Below, piece after piece: positions 12,101 to 22,995 of a stretch of 27,554 nucleotides of DNA (positions are counted from its first letter, which is position 1; each line of letters begins with the position of its first letter). This DNA comes from Saccoglossus kowalevskii. Taxonomy: Eukaryota > Hemichordata > Enteropneusta > Harrimaniidae. Made by a program: the position numbers and the translations under genes. The notes under the pieces are model-generated. The model ran no database searches. It was not told the DNA's origin and saw nothing but the letters and a program-made list of their open reading frames with translations. Location: NCBI RefSeq assembly GCF_000003605.2, contig NW_003148280.1:69210-96763 (forward strand), read 5' to 3'.

Positions 12101-15100
12101 CGACGATGTTATGATCAGGGTGCCAGACATATAGGACTGTCGTTGGCAACATTATGACATCTACACATATTTGAAGGGTGGTAGTCGTCGCGCCATGCAT
12201 GCGCGAGATATATGGGTCTCATAAAAACAAAGATGGCGACTTTGACTGTTGCACAGATCAACGAGTTCCAACTGAGACGTAGCCGAGCTTTAATTAGGTA
12301 TTTTTTTAGATGGTTGGAAAGTATCGACGAAGTCACCGGCGGAAGTAATGCAAGTCGCGCCCAGGTCAAATCTCATACTTTGGATTTTCATTGGAAGAGT
12401 GCACAAATGTCGGACGTGCGCAGTGCGACTACCACCGCCCTTTAACAACAGATGTATCTTTACATAAAATACAATCCTGCAAAATACTCGTAATATTAAC
12501 CAGACGACTTAATTACATACAACATTGAACTGAAAAATATCTACTGCTCGGAGGCCAGTTCGAACATATAGACTAACAATTAGCACATAAGACCAAAACA
12601 TTCAAAACAGTGTATAGCAGTCATGTCGTCTTTAAATTATTTCAAAGAGAACGCAACACGAAATGTTATATGATAGAGAAACTACGATTTAATTTTTGTA
12701 TTCGACACCCGTCCGGTTGTTAACGGTGTCCTAAAACTGTCAAGACAACATATTGATGTACGTATAAGCAAGGATCAATTCTAGCATCCAGGAATTTGGA
12801 GTGTAGCATGGGCGGATCTAAATTTAACGATCTGGATATAAACAGTAGTCAGAGTACTAGTTACTGTTACCAAGGTTACCAAATGATCGCGTACGAATGA
12901 TGGTAAGGTGATAGAAAACAAACACCTGCTCAGCTGTCAGCGTTGAGTGTTACTAGTAAATTAAAATAATACAAACATGGTGGAACACGATACCTATTTA
13001 AGGAAATCGAAGAAAGAGGAGAAGTTTAAACGCGTTTGTTACTATTTAATCATCCTATCGTACATGCATTGACCGTAAACTAGTAAACGGAAAGGGGAGA
13101 TTCCCACAAAAACGAAGCGTGCGTCGATTCCGAAAAACTAAACAGAAAGCATTGGTTCAGAACGGTGAAAAAAGAGAAAAGTGTTGAAAACAAACGCAGT
13201 TTGTTGTGGAAAATAATTAAATCTGCCAGCCATGTTGAGAGACGCACGTCAATGTTTTCAGAGTATTTGAATAAATTAACTCAGCGTTGTAAAGGGCAAA
13301 GAAATCAAATTAAAAGTGCCCGTTGGCATTTCACTGAACACATTCGTCAAGCTTGTAAAAATGTAACTTAAAGACCATGAAACAAGATTTTAGAACCGGC
13401 GACTCACAAAGCACGGTATTATTTACAGCGGAAATCGATTCAGCTCGACAGTTCAACATGAGCAGCGTACAACATTGTTTTGTGAATTTACTGAAACAAT
13501 AATTGGGAGCTTATCAAAGGTACAGCCGGTATAATATTGTATCAATAAAGATCCGTCGTCAAACTGATGGCGCGTGTTTTCAACACCTGGGACAACTACG
13601 TCACTTCTTACATTAAATGTAATCAAAACATTCATGTTTATTATAATCATGGGCTACATTGCTATGTCTAGTCACTACTTTATTTTGGCAAATTAAAGGG
13701 TGGTGGTCGTCGTGCCGCGCATGTGCGACATTTGTGCTGATAAATATGGATTTTCCCATAAACGTGCACTAATTACTGCAGGTGACTTCTTCGATACCAG
13801 TACCTTTCAATCACAAAAGAAATTACCTCATTAAACGTCTCAGTTTGTACTGCAAAACACTCAAAGTCACCATTTTTGTTCTTATGAGTCTCATATCTCG
13901 CGCATGCGTGGCTCAACGACCACCGGCCTATAAACATACAGACAGTTTCACCATAAAATTGTTGAACTGTACTGTTTTATGCTGTAGAGGGTCATAACTA
14001 AAACCACATGGCCTTTTTATCGGAGTTGATATTGTAATAGTAATAACAAACATAATTACAGTTTTTCCAACTTAAATCACAACACATCCGCTAGTCATAA
14101 CAATGTCGTGAAGTTTCACTACTCCCATTATCTTTTTACTAATACATTTTTACAAATTTGTATGGCCAGTTGAAACCAACGAACCAATCAACGAGTACAG
14201 TGTCCAACGACGTCATTCGAAAACGCTCCAGTTTTATTCAGTCGACCAAATGAAACCTCTTGTTTCACTTTGAATTGTGAAATTTATAAATATTTATAAA
14301 GATGAAAAGAATGCCTTTGAAGCACTGAGAGTAATTACTTCAAGTTTCTGAATTGTGTTTGTATTCAAGTTACACAATGTTTAGCGTATGGTGTGTATAT
14401 GAAAATAAACAACGTTGAGCGTTTTCACCACAATGCACGCGTCTGCGTGATAAGAATATAATTCCTCTTTACTCGAACTGCAAAGAATAATCAACAAAAC
14501 AGATGTTTTGATGACTTCCAGTTGCTTGTCGCGAAAATTGTTTATATGAAACATGCGTTTTGAAAACGCGTACTGACTCGCTACTAAGAATGAAGTTCAA
14601 GCTTCGTTGGTCATTCGCTGTTCATCACACCTACTGTTTGGTTTTAGTGTCATTTTCAGAGATAAACGTAAAAAAGAAGATTTGTGAGCACTACAAGAAA
14701 ATTAATTGTTCAGACATTGAAATAAAACAACGATACAATTCACATTTTAAGCTAACGAACAATATATACAATGTGTATATTCAAATGCCATCTTAATTGG
14801 TTTGAAAATGAATAACGAATGTAAGCCTTCTCCTCAAAAATGTCTAATTTTGTTTTCACAATTTTAATTGAAGGCATCATTAAAAACCAATTAATATCGT
14901 GATGTGAGGCACGAATACCTATATACGGGATTATACTCTGTGTGGTGACGTCACTGGAGCACGATTTACCGAAATATGACAATTTACAATTATCTCATCC
15001 ACCTCTCATTTCCTCAATAACACGTGACCCGGAATCAACTCAAAATACGACAAAATACAAAAACATAAAGTAATGCCATAATATACTGTCACGTAGTATT

Positions 15101-18100
15101 TTTGCCCATTTTGTCTTGTCTTGTTCATAAGTATGTATTTATCACACCATTGCTTGGCAGATAAGTAGGAACGAGTCAAGAAAATGCATGGCATCACGGT
15201 TACTTCAAAGAATAACCGTGATAGTGAACCAACTCTGGATCCTGCTTCGAACACGCTGTAAGCTGGTGACAGAATATTACGCGCACCGCCCGCAAATAAT
15301 TTATGAATAGTCTACTCAGACAAGTATGTCACCGCCCAGGCTACTTGAATCTACTCTACACTCCGCACAGTGTTTTCAGACATTCGATGTATGAGGTTAC
15401 CAGACAATTATCGCAATCTCAACATCAAATGTTAAAATTCCCATCTCTATGTAATCCATGTGTGTAAGCTAAAATTGATTGGTTTCGTGTGAATACTCAA
15501 TACATATGCGACCACCATGTATGTATGTATGTATGTGCTCCGAGTCCACTAAACGGCTTTAACATAAATATGGAGTATTGTATGGATAGTAAATGCTACC
15601 TTACGCCAAGACACTATATTACTGCACCTATTCCTATGAGAATAATGTGCCGTATTTCTAAAATCGTTGGTGGAATAAAGTGAAATAACATTTTTGGGTT
15701 TTGAGTGTGTCCTTGAGGTGTTATTGAGGTGACAAATACTTAACCATTTCCCCAAAATACGGCATTGTAACATACAACAAAATATCGTTTACTAATACCA
15801 TAGAACTATATTTCTATAAACTACTAGCTACTGAAAGAACTAATATTCTACAAACGCATGTGTAGGTTTCCAGCTTTAAACAAACATATTTTAACAAGCT
15901 GTTTCGGTGTTCGTGGTAAGTGGTGGATTATCGTTAAGTTGTTATTTGTTCCATTGGAGGAATGAATTCAATTAGTTGCAGCACAACTTTCTCTTATCAA
16001 CAGAAATGTAAAGAGAAATGAAGTACTCGTAAACATCCACCCTCTGACTACGATACGTTCCTCTGGTCTACAGCAATGTAAAGAATCAACCGCAATACAA
16101 GAAAATATAAAGAGCCCGTATGTACCCAGTAGGATACGTTGAACCCCTTCAACCGCAATACAAGGAAATATGAAGAGCCCGTATGCACCCAAATATGACA
16201 CGTGGAAATATATACATGTATTTATATATCCGGGGATTATGTAAGATGCATAATGTATTTTAATATTTGTGTAAGCTGTCTATTTATAACATTGGGTGTT
16301 ATATCTGATATAATTCCAGGAATTCAGGAAACATTGAAAAGAAGATATAAAACGTCAATTACAGGAAAACAATAAAGTAACACAGCTTCCCCATGAAAAT
16401 ATATTTGAAGTAGAAAAATACTTTAAATTGGTATGACCCACGGAGTCTTGTATGTTTGCTCGCCAGTGCGTCAAGTGGCGGAAATGATGCGTAAACAATG
16501 TCAAATACTTAGTATTTCCACACATAACCTGTAATGGGGTATCTTTAAGTCTTCTGACGTGAGAATTATAGTAACATGTAAAGGGTTGGGACACCACTCT
16601 TTACTACGATGACTAAGCTCACATCATATGGGTACCACTTATGTTTATGGCGTACTATTTTAAGTAGCACACATAGCTTTAAATCATAGCTGCCGTCAAA
16701 CAGTGATTGTTCGGGTTTGCCGAGTTATATCCGCACTTTGACCACCTCGGATTACACGGTCGCTGCGTTCATAGCTGTAGAAGTCAGCTGAAATTGCCTG
16801 GTAAACAACAATAAATAATCAGAATTCCGCAAAACAGACTCATGTATAAAAAAAAAATTGACAACGTGCGTTATAATTGCGCGATATATATTGTTAGAAC
16901 TGTTTATGTGTGGTTTTGTTTGTTATATGATTTTAATTCAGTGTGACCTGAACTCGGGTCATGCTCCCTGACTAAAGGCGCATTATGGGTTAGTCTATCG
17001 AACATTGGTTCAGACGTTAACAACGCAGAATTACGTAATTCGATATCTCGGTTCCTAACCTACGATATACCATATATCATAACTCATTCCTTGACACCAA
17101 TAACGACATCAACAGTCCCAGTGAGACTTCTATTTCTACTACACATGATTTCACTAAGTTGAATTTAATATCCATGGGGAATACCATAATTTTAACTAAT
17201 TCACTAGGCATATGTGCATTGCGTTACGGACATGAGGTCTATGTATTCAACAAATTGTTGATAGACACTTCCGTCTTGCAATCAATTCCAGTATATTTTA
17301 AAATCAGCAAAATCAACGAATCAAACGGTGTGATAACTATTATAATTATTTATATACTTTTACTTATTTGATAGATTTTAACCCTCAATTTTCTCATATA
17401 AAAAATGTTGACGTGACTATAATTCTGACCTATTTTCCACACACCTTAATACAAACCTGGACGAGCCGACTCTCATATTGCGAACGTCGCCATTTTGGAG
17501 TGTCTACTTGGGCGACAATTGACGTCGCTACATGGCAAAAAATATTCCTTTGGTATCAAGTATGAGGACCTTCGACTCTAATGCAGAGGGTTATTAAATA
17601 CACACTATCTATGAAAAACGAGTTGTCGGATCGAACTCTGTCACACATTAGTTTTTTAAGTGTATATACATACAACTATCCACTTAATTATAGACCGTGA
17701 CTAACGCAATGACCTTATTACAACTAGTATATATCTTCCGGTTCCTGATAACAAAAATGGACATCAGGACACATAATTTCGCCCTCGATTTTGATCATGA
17801 TTGAAACAACAGGCGGTTTCTTGGCTGTAATGACCACCCATATACAACATAGTATATATTTCCTGCTTCAGGGAGTTGCTTCGACCTGTTAACCGAGCAA
17901 CCTAGGCTAACCTTTTTACTTGACCAACCCTGTTAGATTGTTTCAATTTGAAGGCGTGGTAACCATACAATCCTCGTCTATAGAAAAACTGCAGAGATAT
18001 TAACAGCTGGAAGGACAGCATAACTAATTTATAATATGCATACGGCTCAGCGAACGAATGCCAGAACTATGCCACAGATCTAAACACGTGTCGCACGATT

Positions 18101-19102
18101 CATATATCCTTCATGAACTATATATGTATTATATATAAAACTTGACCTCAGTGTCATTTTTATTGTATAAAACATTTTTACTGAGCAATAGATACACTAC
18201 GTACTCACAATGAAATAAGAAACCAATTGATCAGTGATTTACAATAGTACTATTGAAACGGTCAGGTTAATATAAAACGTTCTTTTGTAAATTGTTTGAT
18301 TTCCATTGACAATGAGCTTTTCCTGAGAGCACTTCTCGTCGAGGCAAAACTCGAATTATGACAGTAGCAATTACATAACATTTTCGTAACTGACTATTTA
18401 TATTTGATAGATATGTATGTATGTGTGTAAGCGCAATACATAATATGAACGCTGCCAGCATCAGGACATAGGACAGGTTCTTTATAAGTCAATGATCCAA
18501 TGTGTTTAAAGTTCAAAGCTTCTTACGAGCGATATGACGACGAAGTCGAAGACGTACCATGTGATGTTATAGAATCATGGTCAAACAAGTCGTGAAGTTT
18601 CAACAATCATTTTCCCTACAAGTGGTGTTTTCTTTTAACACTGCAGTATATACGCGGTAACAATCAAAGAAAAATCCAATACTTTTCTTTGTAATAGAAC
18701 AAACTGACAAGGTATATTCACTTGTAGTTGGTTTACACTGGGTGTTAGGTGCGTATTTATACTAACATGAGAGATGGACCTGCTTGAACTTTTTCTGTAT
18801 TGTATAACATTGGTTTGGTGTTTAGCTGAGACGGGGGATAGAGACGGTCCAGCGCCACTGAACCTACCCATTTTAGACGTCAGTTTCACAATACCGCCAG
18901 CGGCTATGTTTATAAGTGTATGTATCTTTTAATAGCAATCGGTGTTGTACGGCTTATATATCAGGTCATAGTAAATAATGTAACTAATATACTCTGGCTT
19001 GAAAGACACTTGGTACAACAGTCTAGGTTCACCTACCTGATTTTGTTCACTGGATATTGTCGTCACCAAACACACCAGTATGATATAGCTGGATTTCCAC
19101 AT
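3036..19102 (-). CDS. THSD4-like: ADAMTS-like secreted matrix protein, THSD4/ADAMTSL6-type (5' part, five exons)
   Basis: Joined minus-strand exons 19102-19037, 8719-8580, 7241-7181, 6070-5968 and 3166-3036 give 167 residues without a stop. All internal junctions are GT/AG and the intron phases (0, 2, 0, 1, then 0 at the last donor) agree. Domain order is signal peptide (1-18), short basic linker with KHKR (26-29), TSP1 repeat (about 36-92, cysteines 46, 50, 61, 76, 86, 91) and ADAMTS cysteine-rich module (about 93-167). The stretches PFMGRIYEWEPF (110-121) and AEKVIDGT (144-151) resemble THSD4/ADAMTSL6 more than papilin, by my recall of the family. No protease domain precedes the TSP1, so it is ADAMTS-like, not an ADAMTS enzyme. 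Family members are secreted, bind extracellular matrix and act in microfibril or basement-membrane organisation. The spacer, later TSP1 repeats and PLAC domain are expected beyond the left edge. It could instead be ADAMTSL4-like or papilin-like. Confidence 0.92.
3931..3954. repeat. Left arm of a perfect 24-bp inverted repeat
   Basis: ACATCGGCCTTCTTGCCACA plus four more bases is the exact reverse complement of 5793-5816. The identity stops sharply at both ends. Both arms lie in intron 4. Confidence 0.8.
4131..4338. mobile_element. Hairpin MITE with about 40-bp terminal inverted repeats
   Basis: The left end begins CTGTAGAATACTTTATTTTC and the right end, reverse-complemented, begins CTGTGGAATACTTTATTTTC. 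The two arms stay about 90% alike for about 40 bp, ending in TTTTCGCT. Both ends abut TA (4129-4130 and 4339-4340), consistent with a TA target duplication as in Tc1/mariner-type non-autonomous elements. The 208-bp element has no coding capacity, and its interior repeats GTGAAAATAAA(A/T)TCC. Confidence 0.75.
5291..5324. repeat. Perfect 34-bp palindrome
   Basis: Arms CCATGGAAGGTACTAA and TTAGTACCTTCCATGG are exact reverse complements separated only by AG. It sits 9 bp from the left end of MITE copy A. Confidence 0.9.
5333..5630 (+). mobile_element. MITE family copy A (left terminal repeat shortened)
   Basis: Shares its interior with two copies at 12174-12443 and 13695-13929: the shared stretches include GATTTTCCCA, TGACT(C/T)CTT, AGTTTGTACT, AAAGTC(G/A)CCAT and the ATCTCGC(A/G)CATGCGTGG end. 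The right end CGACGACCACCGCCCTTT is complete. The left end goes from AAAGGGC straight to GACAT, missing about 25 bp of terminal repeat found in copy C. A short plus-strand ORF across the right end is part of the element, not a gene. Confidence 0.75.
5793..5816. repeat. Right arm of the 24-bp inverted repeat
   Basis: Exact reverse complement of 3931-3954. The 1.9 kb enclosed by the two arms contains the hairpin MITE, the palindrome, MITE copy A and the 163-codon ORF. No target-site duplication is obvious outside the arms. Confidence 0.8.
5968..6070 (-). CDS. THSD4-like: Exon 4: end of TSP1 and start of ADAMTS cysteine-rich module
   Basis: The exon has a TATATATTTTAAG acceptor and an AAAG|GTGAGT donor. 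Its 103 bp encode residues 90-123 (PCPGDSKDFRQIQCEAFNDT, then PFMGRIYEWEPFLK) and one base of Ala124. PCP closes the TSP1 repeat. The following D-F-R-x-x-Q-C-x-x-F-N and Y-E-W-E-P-F motifs mark the ADAMTS cysteine-rich module shared by ADAMTS, ADAMTSL and papilin. It begins in phase 0, matching exon 3, and ends in phase 1, matching exon 5. Confidence 0.94.
6071..7180 (-). other. Intron 3 of the THSD4-like gene (1.1 kb)
   Basis: Phase-0 intron, AT-rich. It contains a (GTTT)n-like run near 6357-6371 and nothing else I can name. Short ORFs here are without recognisable content. Confidence 0.7.
7181..7241 (-). CDS. THSD4-like: Exon 3: second half of TSP1 repeat
   Basis: This 61-bp exon lies between a GTTTTTCAG acceptor and a GAG|GTAAGT donor. 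Its first base completes Ser69, and 20 codons follow (VGEHWNCVGLFKKHKSCNPE, residues 70-89). The pattern C-x-G-x-F-K-K-H-K-x-C-N is the C-terminal half of an ADAMTSL/papilin-type TSP1 repeat. It supplies cysteines 76 and 86; the last cysteine (91) comes from the next exon. By family convention the expected disulfides are 46-86, 50-91 and 61-76 (inference). Confidence 0.92.
7242..8579 (-). other. Intron 2 of the THSD4-like gene (1.3 kb)
   Basis: Phase-2 intron that splits the TSP1 repeat. It contains a C10 tract at 7579-7588 and a perfect 45-bp-period tandem duplication near its 5' end. Otherwise it is plain AT-rich sequence. Confidence 0.7.
8367..8454. repeat. Two-copy perfect tandem duplication (45-bp period)
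   Basis: The 43 bases starting TATTTAGTAGGAATATGACG at 8367 recur without change at 8412, ending ACACCGCA in both. It is in intron 2, about 125 bp downstream of the exon 2 donor. Confidence 0.9.
8580..8719 (-). CDS. THSD4-like: Exon 2: propeptide-like linker and first half of TSP1 repeat
   Basis: The acceptor is TCATTACAG and the donor AG|GTAAGA. The 140-bp exon encodes residues 23-68 plus two bases of Ser69. A basic stretch VREKHKRE holds a K-x-K-R furin-type motif. Then comes WGSWGEFSECSRTCGGG (37-53), the classic opening of a thrombospondin type-1 repeat. W37 sits in a WxxW context suited to C-mannosylation. T49 lies in CSRTCG, the consensus for O-fucosylation. The third tryptophan of the usual WxxWxxW ladder is Phe43 here. 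The exon ends just after RPCLRRRVGS, inside the repeat, so the TSP1 is split between two exons. Confidence 0.93.
8771..8870 (-). pseudogene. Decayed partial tandem copy of exon 2 and its acceptor
   Basis: This segment matches 8661-8760 at an offset of 110 bp in the coding part and 100 bp in the intron part. CACGCTG(A/G)G(G/T)TAGTACTG(A/C)CCTCTC recurs at 8676 and 8786. The intronic ACAATG(CT/CG)(A/G)CAATT recurs at 8737 and 8837. On the minus strand the copy would read G-S-T-N-P-A-stop where exon 2 reads V-S-T-T-S-A-W, so the first TSP1 tryptophan codon has become TGA. The original acceptor ATTACAG is not preserved. It is a non-functional remnant. Confidence 0.7.
10246..10330. repeat. Degenerate short tandem repeat (about 16-18 bp)
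   Basis: Successive blocks of the type CCACTCACCACGAA, CCACTTACCACAAAAG, CCACCAGATACGAA and CTACTCCCCGCGAAA run through this stretch. On the minus strand several blocks contain GGTGAGT or GGTAAGT. Confidence 0.5.
12174..12443 (-). mobile_element. MITE family copy B (inverted orientation)
   Basis: An inverted copy of the element at 5333. The ends are AAGGGTGGTAGTCGTCGCGC and, reverse-complemented, AAAGGGCGGTGGTAGTCGCA, so both terminal inverted repeats are kept. The interior carries ACAAAGATGGCGACTTTGAC and GTCACCGGCGG as in the other copies. A 77-codon plus-strand ORF at 12212-12445 lies entirely inside the element. Confidence 0.75.
13695..13929 (+). mobile_element. MITE family copy C
   Basis: Same orientation as copy A. 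The ends are AAAGGGTGGTGGTCGTCGTG and, reverse-complemented, AGGCCGGTGGTCGTTGAGCC, with the resemblance extending about 37 bp to (C/G)CGCATG(T/C)GCGA. TA is found at both boundaries. At 235 bp it is the shortest copy and lacks part of the interior. Confidence 0.75.
16088..16196. repeat. 62-bp imperfect tandem repeat (two copies, possible third)
   Basis: CAACCGCAATACAAG(A/G)AAATAT(A/G)AAGAGCCCGTATG(T/C)ACCCA occurs at 16088 and 16150. An upstream stretch near 16000-16070 with AGAAATGTAAAGAGAAATGA looks like a more diverged unit. Confidence 0.65.
19037..19102 (-). CDS. THSD4-like: Exon 1: start codon and signal peptide
   Basis: ATG at 19102-19100 opens 22 codons (MWKSSYIILVCLVTTISSEQ, then NQ) and ends in phase 0 at CAG, followed by a GTAGGT donor at 19036. 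Residues 6-16 form a hydrophobic core after a lysine, with small residues at 17-18. This is a normal secretory signal with cleavage probably near residue 18. The exon is too short for ORF scanning and was found from its donor. Its phase-0 end matches the phase-0 start of the TSP1 exon. A pyrimidine-rich run followed by GACAG lies just upstream of the ATG (19108-19130), so five bases of 5' UTR may also be spliced on from a further upstream exon. The link to exon 2 across 10.3 kb is inferred from phase, strand and domain logic. Confidence 0.8.
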
Positions 19103-19903
19103 AGTGTCTGTCTTAATTAAAATAAAAAGTTGTTTAACAACTATTAATAAATTATCGAGGGGTCACGTGTAACACTCGATATAATCGATAGTCATTGAAG
19201 CATGGCGAGAGACCATGTAAAGGCATTTAAACACCCGTACAGCCAGTGCGTTGTCCCTTAACACCCTTGACAGTTCGGGCAAGTGGACAAGGAATGAGCA
19301 CGTTCGCAGCTATGAATACTCAGCTTCCATAAATCCTATCGGGGGGGGGGGAACGAGGCTATATATTCTTTTCATATCCTGCCCCAACCCGTTAATGAGA
19401 TACACAGGCGACACACATAAGTCCTGCTCCGTGCGTATATGTGGCGTTCACTGATTCTTGCAAATAGACACGGCGAATTTCAAATCACAGTTTGTTATCA
19501 TGGTCCTTACTTCACAGATACCATTTTGTCGGTGCAGAATACGAATTACTGTGCTGTTCACGCGAGACGTTTAGTTGATAAACTTGTATAACTGCACGGA
19601 AGTATAGGTACTTTCTATTTATCCGAGAGGGGTGGTAGCCTAATATTCAAGGTGCGTCGCAGCGTGGGGTCGGGTTTCGCCTTGCATTCCATGTTTGTGT
19701 TTTGATGCGTACGCCGATTGTAATCATGACAGCAAATGTCTGAGTTTGTCAAAATCCAAGTATGCGTTATACCACGACAACCAAACAGCGGAAACGAATA
19801 TGTAGAACTGTCACCCACATCTGGACAACACTATGCATCAATTTTATAAAGTTACCAAGAAAGGTTTTTACATGGCGTGAGATAATATAACTACATTTCG
19901 TTT
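19103..19903. other. Upstream flank of exon 1
   Basis: Non-coding as far as I can see. It includes the probable acceptor before exon 1 (19108-19130), a small palindrome AGTTGTTTAACAACT near 19128, the G11 run, and unassigned ORFs of up to 67 codons. Confidence 0.5.
19341..19351 (+). repeat. G11 homopolymer
   Basis: Eleven consecutive G upstream of exon 1 of the minus-strand gene. It is prone to slippage and to sequencing error. Confidence 0.9.
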
Positions 19904-20701
19904 AAAAGTTTGGATGAATGGATATGTCGAATTGTGATAAAAGTTTGGACGAATGGATATATCGAATTGTGATAAAAGTTTGGATGAATGGAAATGTCGA
20001 ATTGTGATAAGTTTGGACGAAAGAAAATGTCAAATTGTGATAAAAGTTTGGACGAATGGATATGTCCAACTGTGATAAAAGTTTGGACGAATGGATATGT
20101 CGAATTGTGATAAGTTTGGACGAAAGAAAATGTCGAATTGTGATAAAAGTTTGGATGAATGGATATATCGAATTGTGATAAAAGTTTGGACGAATGGATA
20201 TATCGAATTGTGATAAAAGTTTGGATGAATGGATATGTCGAATTGTGATAAAAGTTTGGACGAATGGATATGTCGAATTGTGATAAAAGTTTGGATGAAT
20301 GGAAATGTCGAATTGTGATAAGTTTGGACGAAAGAAAATGTCAAATTGTGATAAAAGTTTGGACGAATGGATATGTCCAACTGTGATAAAAGTTTGGACG
20401 AATGGATATGTCGAATTGTGATAAGTTTGGACGAAAGAAAATGTCGAATTGTGATAAAAGTTTGGATGAATGGATATATCGAATTGTGATAAAAGTTTGG
20501 ACGAATGGATATATCGAATTGTGATAAAAGTTTGGATGAATGGATATGTCGAATTGTGATAAAAGTTTGGACGAATGGATATGTCGAATTGTGATAAAAG
20601 TTTGGACGAATGGATATATCGAATTGTGATAAAAGTTTGGATGAATGGATATGTCGAATTGTGATAAAAGTTTGGATGAATGAACATTGTCGAATTGTGA
20701 T
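19904..20701. repeat. Minisatellite, 23 units of 33-36 bp, with a 311-bp higher-order repeat
   Basis: The basic unit is AAAAGTTTGGATGAATGGAT followed by ATGTCGAATTGTGAT (35 bp). Variants differ at GATGAA/GACGAA, GGATATG/GGATATA/GGAAATG and TCGAATT/TCCAACT. Four units are 33-bp versions beginning AAGTTTGGACGAAAGAAAAT. Units 3-11 (19974-20284) and 12-20 (20285-20595) show the same nine variants in the same order, a second-level period of 311 bp. On the minus strand the unit has no stop in any frame, so open frames of 261 and 116 codons cross the array. I read these as by-products of the repeat. Confidence 0.95.
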
Positions 20702-20736
20702 GTATAGAACAGACGCCGGAGTATATCTTTATTATT

Positions 20737-22995
<2,259 letters not shown>

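Larger units (their letters stand above)
8720..19036 (-). other. Intron 1 of the THSD4-like gene (10.3 kb)
   Basis: A long phase-0 first intron. It contains the decayed exon-2 copy (8771-8870), two MITE copies (12174-12443 and 13695-13929), a degenerate 16-18-bp repeat (10246-10330), a 62-bp tandem pair (16088-16196), an AT run (9941-9953) and (GTAT)n at 15516-15536. Scattered ORFs of 60-85 codons on both strands have no recognisable domain. Confidence 0.6.

Noticed and set aside
12115-12445. 77- and 84-codon ORFs on the two strands as genes
   Set aside because: Both lie within or across MITE copy B; the matching stretches occur in copies A and C with frameshifts.
13782-13997. 71-codon plus-strand ORF as a gene
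   Set aside because: Begins inside MITE copy C and runs past its end.
14560-14796. Plus-strand ORF with an internal MKFKLRW start resembling a secreted peptide
   Set aside because: The hydrophobic stretch is short and interrupted by histidines, composition is intron-like, and there is no supporting splice or promoter signal.
15878-15918. Small plus-strand exon ending at GTG|GTAAGT
   Set aside because: Donor is good, but the open stretch is about 45 bp of ordinary composition with a mediocre acceptor; no homology visible.
19902-20687. 261-codon and 116-codon minus-strand ORFs as repetitive proteins
   Set aside because: The repeat unit has no stops in any minus frame, so long ORFs are automatic. 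The units are 33-36 bp and ignore frame, and there is no start context or composition typical of a real repeat protein.
19904-20701. CRISPR array
   Set aside because: Units are contiguous and differ by point changes. There are no unique spacers between conserved repeats, and the window is animal-like.
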